In this document: positions 41,101 through 53,100 of the stretch, in pieces
Numbering within the stretch: position 1 is the stretch's first letter
How the letters are laid out: each line of letters begins with the position of its first letter
Origin: Megalonaias nervosa
Taxonomy: Eukaryota; Mollusca; Bivalvia; Unionida; Unionidae
Reading direction: 5' to 3'
Length of the DNA: 64,000 nt
NCBI GenBank assembly: GCA_016617855.1
Contig: JAECUM010009857.1
Coordinates: 1-64,000, forward strand
Notes under the pieces: generated by a model
The model's input: only the letters and a program-made list of their open reading frames with translations
Told to the model about the DNA's origin: nothing
Databases searched by the model: none
Program-made: the position numbers and the translations under genes

Positions 41101-44100
41101 TGTATGCAATATATACAAATATACAAAATTCAAGTCCAGGACTACTCAATTCATCCTAAGGGACCTGTAGTAAACACTTTTCAGGTCATGCAGCTCATTT
41201 TCAATGTAGATCCTGTCTGTAGCTGACCCTGGTCTACATTTTGAAATTAAAAGTGCCTCTACAGTCTCTGCACTCAATTTACTCCTGAACTGTTTGATTT
41301 TTTCTCACTAGGGAGAAAACTTGCTCACAGTGTGCAGATGAATGAGGTATTGTCATTAATGAAAGCATTATTTTTAGCAATATTTTGAATACTGCTGTTC
41401 CATCTACCTTCAACTGGCTGATAGCAACCCAAGTTTCATAGATTATATTTCTCAGACATGACTGAATATCTGTGGACTGATATTATGCCATTTCCAATTT
41501 CACATTTGCTGCAGTCACTTCCTCAGGTAAGAACACTGAAAATCTTTCCAAGAAATAATCCAAAGATGCCATTTTAGCTTCTAGTTGCAATGCTGGATCC
41601 AAAATTTCAGCATGCTTTAATAAATCATCTTTAAGGGGCAACTTGTCTCTAATGTATTTTGCTGATGTTTCAAAAAACTTTCTTGCCCCATCATAAAATC
41701 TTGTAGCCTCTGTTCACTCAGGTGGACCTCATCTTTTCTAAGAATAAAGTTTGTTGCAGGCTGTCCATTCAAAATATCTTTATCCTCTTTCTGAGTTTGC
41801 TTAACTTCAAACTGAACTTCTGTTACAGACTGATAAAGCATAGCTGAAGGCTTCACAAACTTCAAAAGAATGGTTTTAGGAAGCTTTTCAAGATGTCTTT
41901 TTAGCACATGTATTAATGGTGCATCACACTGTATTAGAAACGCCTCTGAATACACGTGTTTGCAATGGCTATTTTAAACCATCGCGCATGCGCAGATTTG
42001 ATAATTTCCTGTTCTGGTTGGTGATAGCATAATTTATGCCATGCAGATTTTGTATCCCTACTTTTGCGGGTTTTCAATGCTAAATGTGTATTTGTGGGAC
42101 GCAAATGCAAATTTGGTCATTCTGCGGGACTAATATGCAAAATGCAGGATGGTAGGCATGTCTGGATATGCCATAAAAAGAAACCAATTTCTAAGGTTTT
42201 ATCCTAAATTAGGTAAACACACACAATTCCTGCCTTTTCCTTGAAAAGCCTGGACATAATTATTTCTGGTCAAATACATAATAGCAGGTCAATTGAAAAG
42301 GTGACTGGAATTATCAATTAGTGAAATAATACATACATTCCAATTCGATTCACGCTCTGAGGCAAGTCTAATTTGGACAGGCAAATTATTTTTCCAGAAT
42401 CACTGGTACTGGAACTGTTTCTTGCCAATTATCTTTGAAAACTAATATATACACCTTTTATTCAAGTTATTACCTCAAAGTTCATCTCCTTGACAAGAAC
42501 ATCTCCATTAGGTGTGACTAGTGGAACCTTCTCAAACCTGTAAATAAAAGACTCATCTACATTATCATTATAAGCTATCACAATAAACTAGTACATCTAT
42601 GTGAAATTTACAACAAAACACCTAGTATGTCTATTTATAACCTTACTTTAAAGCGGGATACTAAAACGTTCCTATACGTATCAATGAAGCAGCTGGGTGT
42701 GATTCATACTCAGTGCTTTATCAGCAAACCAGTATTGTCAGGAAATTTTAAGATTTTGCATATATATCCAATAAACAATTCAAATAGTCTTCATATTTAA
42801 TACTAGTATAGCTGAATTTCACAGTAAATGGCATGAGTACAACAGCATTTACCATATTTGCCTGCATATAAGTTGATGCGGAGTATGTCAAACGAGCAAA
42901 TTTGGTAAATTTTCCATCCTTCATCCATATATAAGTCGATGCTGAGTATAAGATGATGCCAGATCATTAACTTGGCTTCGTCGTTTTCACTTTGTTCCAC
43001 ACAGCATTGCACATTTTATCCTATCTGTAACTCGGTACCCTTTCTGGTCTGGATCAATAAATGTAATTAAAAGTACCCAATTTGTTTCACACGAAATTTT
43101 TAAAATGTATCATGTACTTTTAGCTACATATGATGACGCTGACCTGAAAATTTATCGAGTTACAGATAGGATAAAATTTGCGATGCTGTGTTAAATTAAA
43201 CTATAATAACTTCCATTTTTTTAAAAAAATATTAAAAGTATCACTGTATGCTATTTCAGGTTACCAGCAATAGGGAAATTGCATCATTAATGCTAACATA
43301 CTTTTTCCACACTTTTTTGGGGAAGAGAGGTACAGAGAGAGATGCATATGTATTCCCTCACAGTTTTCTTCTTGCACTCGAGATCAAAATATGGCCCGAT
43401 ATATATAAGAGAGAGAGATATTCAATGTCTATCTGCTTTTTTCTTTGTTTCACCTTATTGCCCCTGTTTAGCTGAAGCTTTTGTCAAGCGAGAAAAAATT
43501 AATAACTTAAATAGTAAATGTAAACTATGAAAATACATACCATACTCCTTCATGGTATGAATATTTACAATAGTTATATCCATATAGACTCCATTTACTA
43601 GGTTAAATCCCTAGAATGACCATTTCACATCCTGTCTAATTTTTTTTGCAAGTATAATGACCTCTCCATTCCCAACAAAAAAGGTTATTTTTTTAAAGTG
43701 CATATATTCTTCCTGTACTTAGGTGGCAATTGTTTTTAGTCTTTGCTCATGCTATATATAACTTTATGTTACTTTAAACTGCTGTCAGTCCTACTGGCAA
43801 GTTCAAAAGATGTCACCAGTTGAGAAATTTACATGAGTAACCACCTGGCATTTCCTTTCATTATATGGTACCATATTCTTAATACTCATGGTTAGCCTCA
43901 TTTCCCTTTTGGTAGCCTCACTAATCTGATCTGGTCTGCCAAATCTTGACATCAAACAGGTGTTAGCTTTGGAAAACCTGACTACAGCTGTAGCATATTT
44001 AATTAGCATGTAAATACCACTACAAAGCCATGTAATTCTTGGGCGATGGAAGTGATAACTAAACTAGAAGGAACTGCTTACCTAATGGTATTAATTGATA

Positions 44101-47100
44101 ACGGAATATGGTACTGCACTTTTGTACACGAGTATGATCACAGTCATCAAGTAAGTGAATAATACAGATTACTGTACAATTGTCAATCATCAAGTTATCT
44201 CTCTTTCTCTCTCTCTCTCTCATAATGAGATATAATTTTTATTTGATCATTTGATGCAGTAAAAAAATTGTGATGGAATATCTGTCTTTGTCATGGTTAT
44301 TCATCTTCTAACTAGTCAATTCTAACACCCATATCAAATTTAAACAACATATATTACAAACAATGTATATTATTATTGCATACTGCTTTAGCGATATTAT
44401 ATCTGATGTAAGTTAATTTTTAATAGTGATGATCATGTAATTGTTTAAAACCCTTCTCAATGTGGGGTCCTATATTTTTTCATAACAATCTCTTCCCCAA
44501 AATGAAATACGTTTTTACACATTATTTTTTGTCCTTTTGGAGAATTTTTTCTATGCAAAAAATTATGTGACATATGATAAGGTGATCTGGATGACAAAAT
44601 CCACATATAAGTCGATTCAGAGTATAAGACGAAGCTAAGATTTTCTGGTAAAAAAGTATCATAATATAGGCTGGCAAATATGGTGTCTTCTTCATACAAA
44701 ATTTTCTGTTGGATCATCTGTCTTATTAGTTCATCTAATAACTACTTCCATTTTTAGCCTTATTTTTCAGCATGCCATATAAACACATTCTTCTTTAGAA
44801 ATGTAATCAAATTGCAGTAAACATGGCATGCATTGAATAATGTATCACCACGTATCCAAATATAGTAATTACCCCAATAACCTTGTGTTATCTGTCATGG
44901 TGGTCAAAGTATGGTTTGCGTAAACATACCAATATTTCACTTATATAGACTTAACAACTTTACCACAATAAGCCAAACTTCCCGAAAAACAAAACTTTAC
45001 TTAGATAGTTGATTTGTGCTCATGTCATTGGTCTTTGAAAAGCTTTATTCGTTCCCTTGCATGGTATAGGATCACCTCACAGCTTAAAGTAAATGGCAGA
45101 GACATTCACACTGAAAAGGCTCCAATGTTCAAAACTGCAAGGTAATTTAATTAACAAAATCAAAATGTTACTGAAGAGTAGAATGTCATGAAACATTATG
45201 ACAATAATGTTAACATACCAGAGCAAATCATATAAGTTTGTTCTACAAATATGACGTCCAGAACTGACAAAATTTAAAAAAGAATAAAATGTCATGAGTT
45301 AGAGGCCCAAGTAGTCAGTATATTGAGGAAATTTCCATTTGGTTTATTTTTTTGTGCATTGCATGATCTAAGTACCAATCCTGAAATTTAACCTGATAGA
45401 CATGGAATAAGTCCAAAAATGTAACAAAATAATTAGGCAAATTATCATGACAAACAAATATCAAACATTTAGCACTGTGGAAATATTAACATTTGCAGTA
45501 TATGTATAAACCAGAAACATGTATGCCCTCATGAATATGAAGCAGCTAAATGGAAAAAATCTGATTCAAACAAGGGTTCTAACTCCAGAAAATCTGTCTG
45601 AAAATAGTTCAGATCAATTCTAATCTAGGTTTCCTTAACATAAAGCCTTAAACCAAATTTGATTTCAACAAATTTGGTTCTTCTTCTAAAAGTTGCTGTC
45701 AGTATGGAAACTGAATGACAAAATTCTAAGTCAATCTGGGAACATAGCTCGGCAATATCATGATGGAAAATGTTGAAATTCCAAATTAATCTTGGACTTG
45801 TTAACTTAAAACCTCATACCAATTTTGATTTAAATCAATGAAATCCTTCAAAAGTTACTGAGTGGAAACTATAGGGTGAAGTTTTAAGTCAAACAGGATG
45901 CCATAATGCTATAAAATGTGGCCTTACATGTTATTGAGCACGCACTAAAGTGCAAAGTTCTAAGCCAAACATGTGTTATCTTTGATGAAAAATTTGACCT
46001 TGACCTAGATCTTCTTAATGTAAATCCCCATGTCAAATTTGATTTCAATCCATGAATTCCTTCCAAGTTATTCAGCATAAACTGAAGTGCAAAGCTCTAA
46101 GTCAAACAGGCACCATATTTTGATGGAAAGCCATAAAATCTGAACTTGTAAATTATCATGCCAAATTTGGTTTCAATCCATGAATTCCTTAAAAAGGTTT
46201 TTGTTGGAAATTAAATTTACATTAGATGGGACATGACAGACATGGACAAGATAAATGATGGGGGCAAAAATAACACCTTACCTGATAATATGGTCTTGTA
46301 TCATAATCTTTCCACTTCCTGGCTTAAACTCCAAATGACTACTACTGCTCTCTGAAACAATACCAGTCTTGTTGTAGCCAAACTCATTTATTTTTCTAAC
46401 TGTTTTAATTCCATTTGGTTAGAGAACCATATATATTGGTCAATGAAGACCACCATCTATAAAATAATACTATTCAAACAATACTATCAAGACTTGTGAA
46501 ATTTAATTAAAAATAGATTACAAATATCTGCACCTCTGAAGGCATGAAACTGGACTGTTGTTTCCTCCCACCCACCCCACGCATTAGAGTCACCATCTAC
46601 TCATTCTTGTTATGTATTGTACAGAATATTATCATCATGACTACATTGGTGTAAAGAGAGTTAAGGTCACAATCAAGATTTCAGAATAGTTATGAAAACA
46701 AAATTTTCTGACTCACCCCAACTAGAGTCCAAATCAGGGGTGCACAACACATGCAACCTGTGGACACATTGTGTGGCCTGTTTCCAAACTTTACTATTAG
46801 AATAACACTGATGATTTGTTCATTATCTGTCATTTATTGCCTTGAGAAATAACCTCTTTAGATCGTCAAAATGTATTGGTTTCAAACATCTGTGCTCAGT
46901 CTATGTCTTTCTGCTTTGAAACTGACCATTCAAGTTGTGTCTCCATGTTTCTATGTTCTGCTATGTTTTGACTGCACATGTTGCTCACTTAGTTTCAACT
47001 TTGGTTGATTCTGGTCTGTGTAAATATTTGAGTTGTGCACCTCTGGTCTAAATCCTGGATTTGCAACTTTCATTGTCATCTACTTATCCTTGTGAAACAT

Positions 47101-50100
47101 AATACCTAATTTGATCATACTGTATCGATTGTTACTGACAACTGGCTATGGGACAGATAGATGCAGGGGCATGTACAGACACAGATACATGCAAAGCAGA
47201 TATAAAAAACTATTTTCCCATGGTTGTTGGACTGTAGCATTGTCTTTTTATTCTGTTACTTTTTAGCTGTTATTACTGAATTAGCTGATGTTAATTAAGT
47301 CAGGAAACAAAGTTTGGATTAAAATATCTTTCAATGATATCATTTGCCCTATCATAAGACATTAGGAGTACAACAACCACCTTGCAAATCTAGCCCTTGC
47401 TTGCTAAAAAAACATCTGTTTGGCAATGTGGAAGACAGATGAGAGTGGTCTCCCTTTGAGAAGAGGGAATGGCACCAATTCCTGTTAATTTGTCTTTGAC
47501 ACCTTGAGTGAATATTTATGTTTTTCCAGGGATGTAGCTGTGGTTAGGGTTTGGGAAAATATGTCATTATTAAGGTTGGCAAAGTATTGATACAAGTCCT
47601 ACCAAGTTAAACCAAACCCTTTAAAGTGAAAGGACTTTGAGGTAAAAGCTTGAGAATGTCTCTGACCTCCATTCCACTGCTTGGATGATGCAATTTTGGG
47701 AGCAGTTGATTTTCAGTGTTATGCTACTGGTGACTGCCCTCACCTTGTGACTGATACAAGCAAGAACTTCATGTGGTCGTAGATTAATTCCTTATAAATT
47801 TAGTGGATAAACCATCATATCCAGAATGACACAGTCTGAGCTGAAATATTGTCCCTTTCTACTTTGAGTGTAAGAAAAAGTGTAATTGCCCTCTTCTGAT
47901 TGGCTCAGTTTAATTAAAAAATCACTTTAGAGACGTAATGGGGTTCAGTAGATGTGCTTGGAGCAAAGGGTCCATGGAAGATAAGAGTTTCAAGACATAG
48001 GACTCATTCAACAAGGGCATGTTCCTGTTCATGTGATTTTTATGATCTTTGTCTGGTAAACTGTTTTGTTCAAGGTTAATTTCTCTGTGTGTGTTAATCC
48101 ACAAAATGTATATTTAGCCTATGCTAACCAGGTAATGATCCTGACAATTATGTCCGGTTGTAATTATGAAAAACACACACAAAAAACCCTGCTGTGTGTA
48201 ACTCAAAACTATATCAAAACATTGCCGATCCCATTTTCTCTAACATCAGGTTTGATAATACTAACCTAAGTGGTATATGTACTTTAGTCAGCACTTCTTT
48301 GAGTAGCAATAACCTGACACCCGGAAACAGACATCAGGAAAGATAACTGGATTACTTACTTTACTGTATGAATTAAATATTGGTTCTAGATAATATTAAT
48401 AATAAAATGTGGCCACTTGTGAAGGGTAAATTTGACATTTTTTGCACTAATATGTTGTCCACTGGTCATGTTAGGGGGGATGGCCTTTCTTGAGGGGTGC
48501 TTTTGAACACAAACTCGTTGGTGCCAAGGGATTCTGGCCATAAAAAGTGGGTGGCCACTGGTTGAGAAAACGCTGCAGTGTTTCTATGCTGAACCATGGT
48601 GCTTCAATAAATTTACTGAAAGAGCTTACACCTATGACCAGATGAAGCTTGTAATTGGTCTCGAGGACAGGTCTGGAGTAAAATCCTAGGGAGTTTACAT
48701 TGGAAAGAATCTCAACCACCCTTTTCATAACAAGACTGTTTATTTCTTGAAGCATAATATTGTCTCTCAGTGGGTCTTTTTTGGAAACTCGGTAGTGAAG
48801 GCAGCCCTTAACATGTGGAGGGGAGATGAATGTGACCTGTACAATTTGAAAGATCAAATGGTCATCAGGGAAGTTTCTCCCATTCTACGACAAAGAGTTC
48901 AAATTTTTTCCATGTTATGAAGCCTAGAAAAAGGCCGGATCAGCATAGCATAATTTCCTGCCAGATGGAGGATGCTGGGGAGAGAAACTGGGTCAAAAGC
49001 AATTCTCAACTCCCCAATTCTTGCTTTTTGGAAACTAAACTGTTGATTGTTCGCTTTCCAGCTTTCTCATTCATCCTAGTTTGTTGTATGACAGAGATAA
49101 TCACCCATATATCCTCAGGCCAGCATGAGCATGCATCACAAATATGGCCTGAATTGCATCTCATACTATTTATACATGTAGAGTAATTATTTTAAGTCAG
49201 CCTGAAACATTTGCATAGCATACATTTAATTCTGCCCATTGTATTCTTAAATGTAATAGAAAGAACAAAACAATGGCATACACAGGTGAATTTGCCATGA
49301 AACAGATGATAAATATAATAAAAAATGACAATGAAAATGATCTTAGAGTATCAAATCAATTACCTGACAAAATTAATAAATAAGACCTAGCTAGGAGTTG
49401 AACTGAAAGTACTATAGAGCCTAGGACAAACAAATAAAATCTTGCCAAACTTATTGTATGATAAAATTCAACAAATCAAGTGCAAAATTCAAACAAGACA
49501 AAAAAATGCAGAGAATGTCTTTTATAGCCTGGAAGTGCTTGATGTGTGAGGTAGGGAATGTACCCCAAACATATTAAGATCAAGTAAATTACAAAGATAA
49601 CATTTTTTTGTGCAAAATCTGTTGAATTGCAAGTCTCTTGTTTATCCTCTTTAGCTATGATGTCATGAAATTTCTTGTGCAAAACTAGTGAAATGGAATT
49701 ACACTTACAAATTTTGAGCACATGTATCTATACTCAGAATAAAGCTGATCAAATAAAATGTATAAAATATCTTAATTGTGAAGTATCTGCATGAATGCAT
49801 GACATTTACCTATAATTACTTGTACGTCACAAAAAATAATTAGCAAAATTTGTATGAAAAATTAAGTCAATATGGTAACTTGTTTAGGACACTCATGACT
49901 CCACTGATTTCAGTATTTTAAGAATAACACAGATGAGAAGGCACTGCTCATGTAAATTAAGCCTCAAGTACATTTATTTCTGTAACGCTCTGTTAAATGT
50001 TGATTCCTCTGATGAAAGTGTACAAGAAAAGAGCTACCTTTGTTTTGTTCCGAGACCATGGTTCTTACATAATGTCCTCTACTGATATCATCTAGAACCT

Positions 50101-53100
50101 GCAACAGCTCTGTGATTCTGGCTGTAAAACTAAAAGAAAAAAAAAAATCATCTATCCGTAACAAGTGATTTGATCCTCTTGCAATGTAAAGAGTAAAGAA
50201 GGCACAATTGAGGGTAAAGTTAATTTTAATCTGGGAAAAGACATAACTAATGTATTGTTATGTATTTATCATAAAAAAGAAGACACTAAAAGAAGATATC
50301 ATTATCTTTAATAAAGTTTCTTTCCAAATAACTGAATCTTTGGAATTAAACATTAGGTACATTTATATGTACAATTAAATTTACATATTTTACATGTATG
50401 TCACATTTAAATAATCACTTATCATTTATATATGATGTTCCATAAATTATTATATCCATGATATAACATGTGTGATAACCATGTCAAGATAACAATGCAG
50501 AGCAGAAGCATAACATTGATGATATAACACATGTGTAATACCATGTCAAGATACAATGCAGGGCAGAAGTGTTATGCTTAATGATGTTGTTGTTGTTGTA
50601 GGGTTTAATGCCATTTTTCAGCACAAGATAGGCTATACATGGTGGCCAGTATAAATGGTGGAAGAATAACCTGGAAAAACCCCGGAAAGAACCACTGACC
50701 CACAAGAAGCTACTGGCAAGCTTTCTCATGTACCCACACTGGCCGAGCCCGAGACTTGAACCTACACAGACTGAGGTGAGATGGCAGTGATTCGTAACGG
50801 TAAGCGCTTTAGACCACTCGGCCACTCGGGGCCCCTATACTTAATGAACAAGACCTGATCATATAAAATCATTTGATAATATTTCACATGAAATCTTCAA
50901 AATAAGCAATCAAATGTGACTGTAATTTTTCCATTACTGTGAAAAATTCAATAAACAAAGGTGTGGCATTATTATCCTCATTTAGAAAACAAACAAGTTG
51001 GCCTAACATTGCTCACTTGGTTGATATCTGCCTAAAAGTCAAATACAAGAGCACTTTGCCAAGAGATCTGGCTTCCAATTCTGTCAATTACACATGTCAA
51101 GAAATCCACTGTTTCAAGGTTTCTAGAGTTTCTGTATCTTCATCCATATTTGACAGTAGCTCAGCAATTTTTTGTAACATATTAAAGGCATTTAATGGCA
51201 TAATATTTTCTGTCAAATTGGGTTCATTTCTGTGGAGTGCTTTTGCAATAAATTTGTTTAAAATCTTTCCTATTTGATGCAATAGCAGACTAAGTGATGA
51301 CAGATCTGTAAATTTATATAAATTTGATGGTCCATTAATGCAAGAATGCTTTCTATCAAATCTGGTCCGATTCTTTTGGGCAATTTTTGAAGAAATGTCA
51401 TTAAAGGCTTATTTATTTTTAGTAATGGTGGCCATATTTGATAGTGGATCAGCATCATTAGCCTAAAATTGAAAACCCTTCCTGTCAGTGTGCTTTCTGT
51501 CAAATTTTGTTTGGTCTTTTTAAAGAGGTTGTTGTTTAAAGGTTCCCTATTTTAAGTAACAGCTGCAATATTTGATCAGTATTATTTATATTAGCTTGAA
51601 AGACCTTTAAGACTAGTGCTTTCTGTTAAATTTGGTAAAGTTCTGTTTAGCAGTTTTATAAAGTTATTTTTTTTAAAATTTCACTTTTATTAATGGTGTT
51701 AATTTCTGATGCTGAATCATCACCATTTAAACAAGGTCTTCATGCCAGAGTGCTTTTTTTTTAAATATGGTCAAATTCTGCTGGAAGTATTTGAGAAACT
51801 GTTGTTTAATGGGTTTTCTCATTTTTGTAAGGGCATCCATATTTGATTACAGGATAGCAACATTTGTAAAAGCTTGAAAGGCCTTCATGTCAGGGTGCTT
51901 TCCATTAAATTTGGTTAATTCAGATGTCTTTTCAAAAGAAGTTGCTTAAAGTTTTTTCTTCTGTTTTTAAAAACAGCAGCCATATTTGATTTGATTTCAA
52001 AAGGTCCTCATGATAACAATGGTCCAATGTTTTTTAGAAGTTGTGAATGGTAAATACTGATTGATGATGTACACTGAAGAATATATGCTAAATACAGGGC
52101 TATACAATAAGTCATCTTAGCTTTAAAGCATGGTGAGCTAAAAAAACATCCCTCTGCATACTTATTCAGCATCCTAATTGGAGGAAAAAATATTTTACAT
52201 ATATTTCACTAACTTATAACATCAAGAGTTTCCTATTTCTCTGCAAACATTTAAAATTACACATACACCTCTCATTCGATAACTTGTGAGTGATGGAGAT
52301 CATAAACGTCAACCACAACATAAATGAGGGTGCATGATAGTAAGCATGGTTTCCACACATTCTAAAATAAAAATTCCAGGTTTTTTTCCTGGGTGAAGTC
52401 GACTTTTTTAAGAATCACTTATGACTGTTACTGAATGTAATAAAAAATCATTCTGATTTTCAAAATGTGCATTTTTAAAATCAAAAGCTGTTTATTGTTT
52501 GAGCCTATCCCTTAATATCTGAATGAGATGTATGACCATATACCAAAATTAATTTACAGAATAAAATGTTTTACTCTGCTAATAAATGCAAATATTAGTA
52601 TGAATAAACTTTTTTAGGTATGGGTTGTTCAAATTTTGGACAAAAAGCTCATAAAATTTATATACCATAGTATAAAAAAGGATTCAATGTTTTGTTCTCT
52701 TTTAAGCCCAATTATGTCCAGTTGGTGCCATAACACCTACTTTCAATGTAATTCAAATATGCACTGTATATTTAATACAGCCATTGCCAGGACATCCACA
52801 GCATTGGATTCTGCATTGAATATTGCATCAGTAGCCAGTAGATTTCTCAGTACAGGGATACTTCTGCTATATTAACTGGAGCTGCCTGGCAGTCCCAGAA
52901 TTCTTATTTTTAAATATCCCAATTGAATATTAGTAAATCTTGCTTGCTGGAATCATTAATTCACATTTAATTCAGTCTGCCATTGCATTTTAGAGCATTT
53001 AATAACAATAAGTAAGGGTCCAAGCTGGACTGCAATATTTGGGCAAAATTACCTCTCTCTGGCCAGAATAGGGTGAAATTGGCAAAACTAGGGAGAAGCA

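Larger units (their letters stand above)
39071..42164 (-). mobile_element. hAT DNA transposon, outer element
   Basis: Perfect 14-bp inverted repeats CAGACATGCCTACC / GGTAGGCATGTCTG, flanked on both sides by GATATG. Minus-strand coding remnants (41140-41955) match the C-terminal half of a hAT transposase: an [13 protein letters not shown] region, [20 protein letters not shown], and the dimerisation block [17 protein letters not shown] near 41289-41345. A stop codon and frameshifts break the gene and its N-terminal half is missing. The element is split by the inner element at 39268-41106; without it, it is 1255 bp. Confidence 0.88.
33361..42473 (-). other. ABCD3 intron, 9.1 kb
   Basis: The longest intron in the window. 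33361-34810 has nothing recognisable. 34820-37500 is a diverged long-unit tandem array. 37500-39062 is non-coding with small random frames. 39071-42164 is a hAT element with a second hAT inside it. Confidence 0.75.
42851..44684. mobile_element. 1.8-kb non-autonomous DNA element
   Basis: Inverted ends ACCATATTTGCCTGCATATA on the left and, read inward, ACCATATTTGCCAGCCTATA on the right. Subterminal parts share ATATAAGTCGAT and GAGTATAAGA(T/C)GA phrases. No transposase is present. The right 1035 bp recur at 25133-26103, so this is a multicopy family. A CT-rich microsatellite lies at 44206-44222. Confidence 0.7.
42538..46281 (-). other. ABCD3 intron, 3.7 kb
   Basis: Contains the 1.8-kb non-autonomous element (42851-44684) with a palindromic MITE inside, a plain stretch (44700-45480), and a diverged tandem array close to the exon (45500-46230). 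Confidence 0.75.
46352..50037 (-). other. ABCD3 intron, 3.7 kb
   Basis: Contains a hAT MITE (46735-47045) and a decayed reverse-transcriptase piece (48471-48950). 47060-48460 and 48960-50000 show no recognisable element. Confidence 0.7.

Noticed and set aside
48066..48269. 67-codon plus-strand frame near an intronic GT-rich stretch
   Set aside because: No homology and no splice context; chance frame in AT-rich intron.
50484..50825. 113-codon minus-strand frame
   Set aside because: Covers a family A SINE and the duplicated flank; similar frames occur in the other SINE copies.
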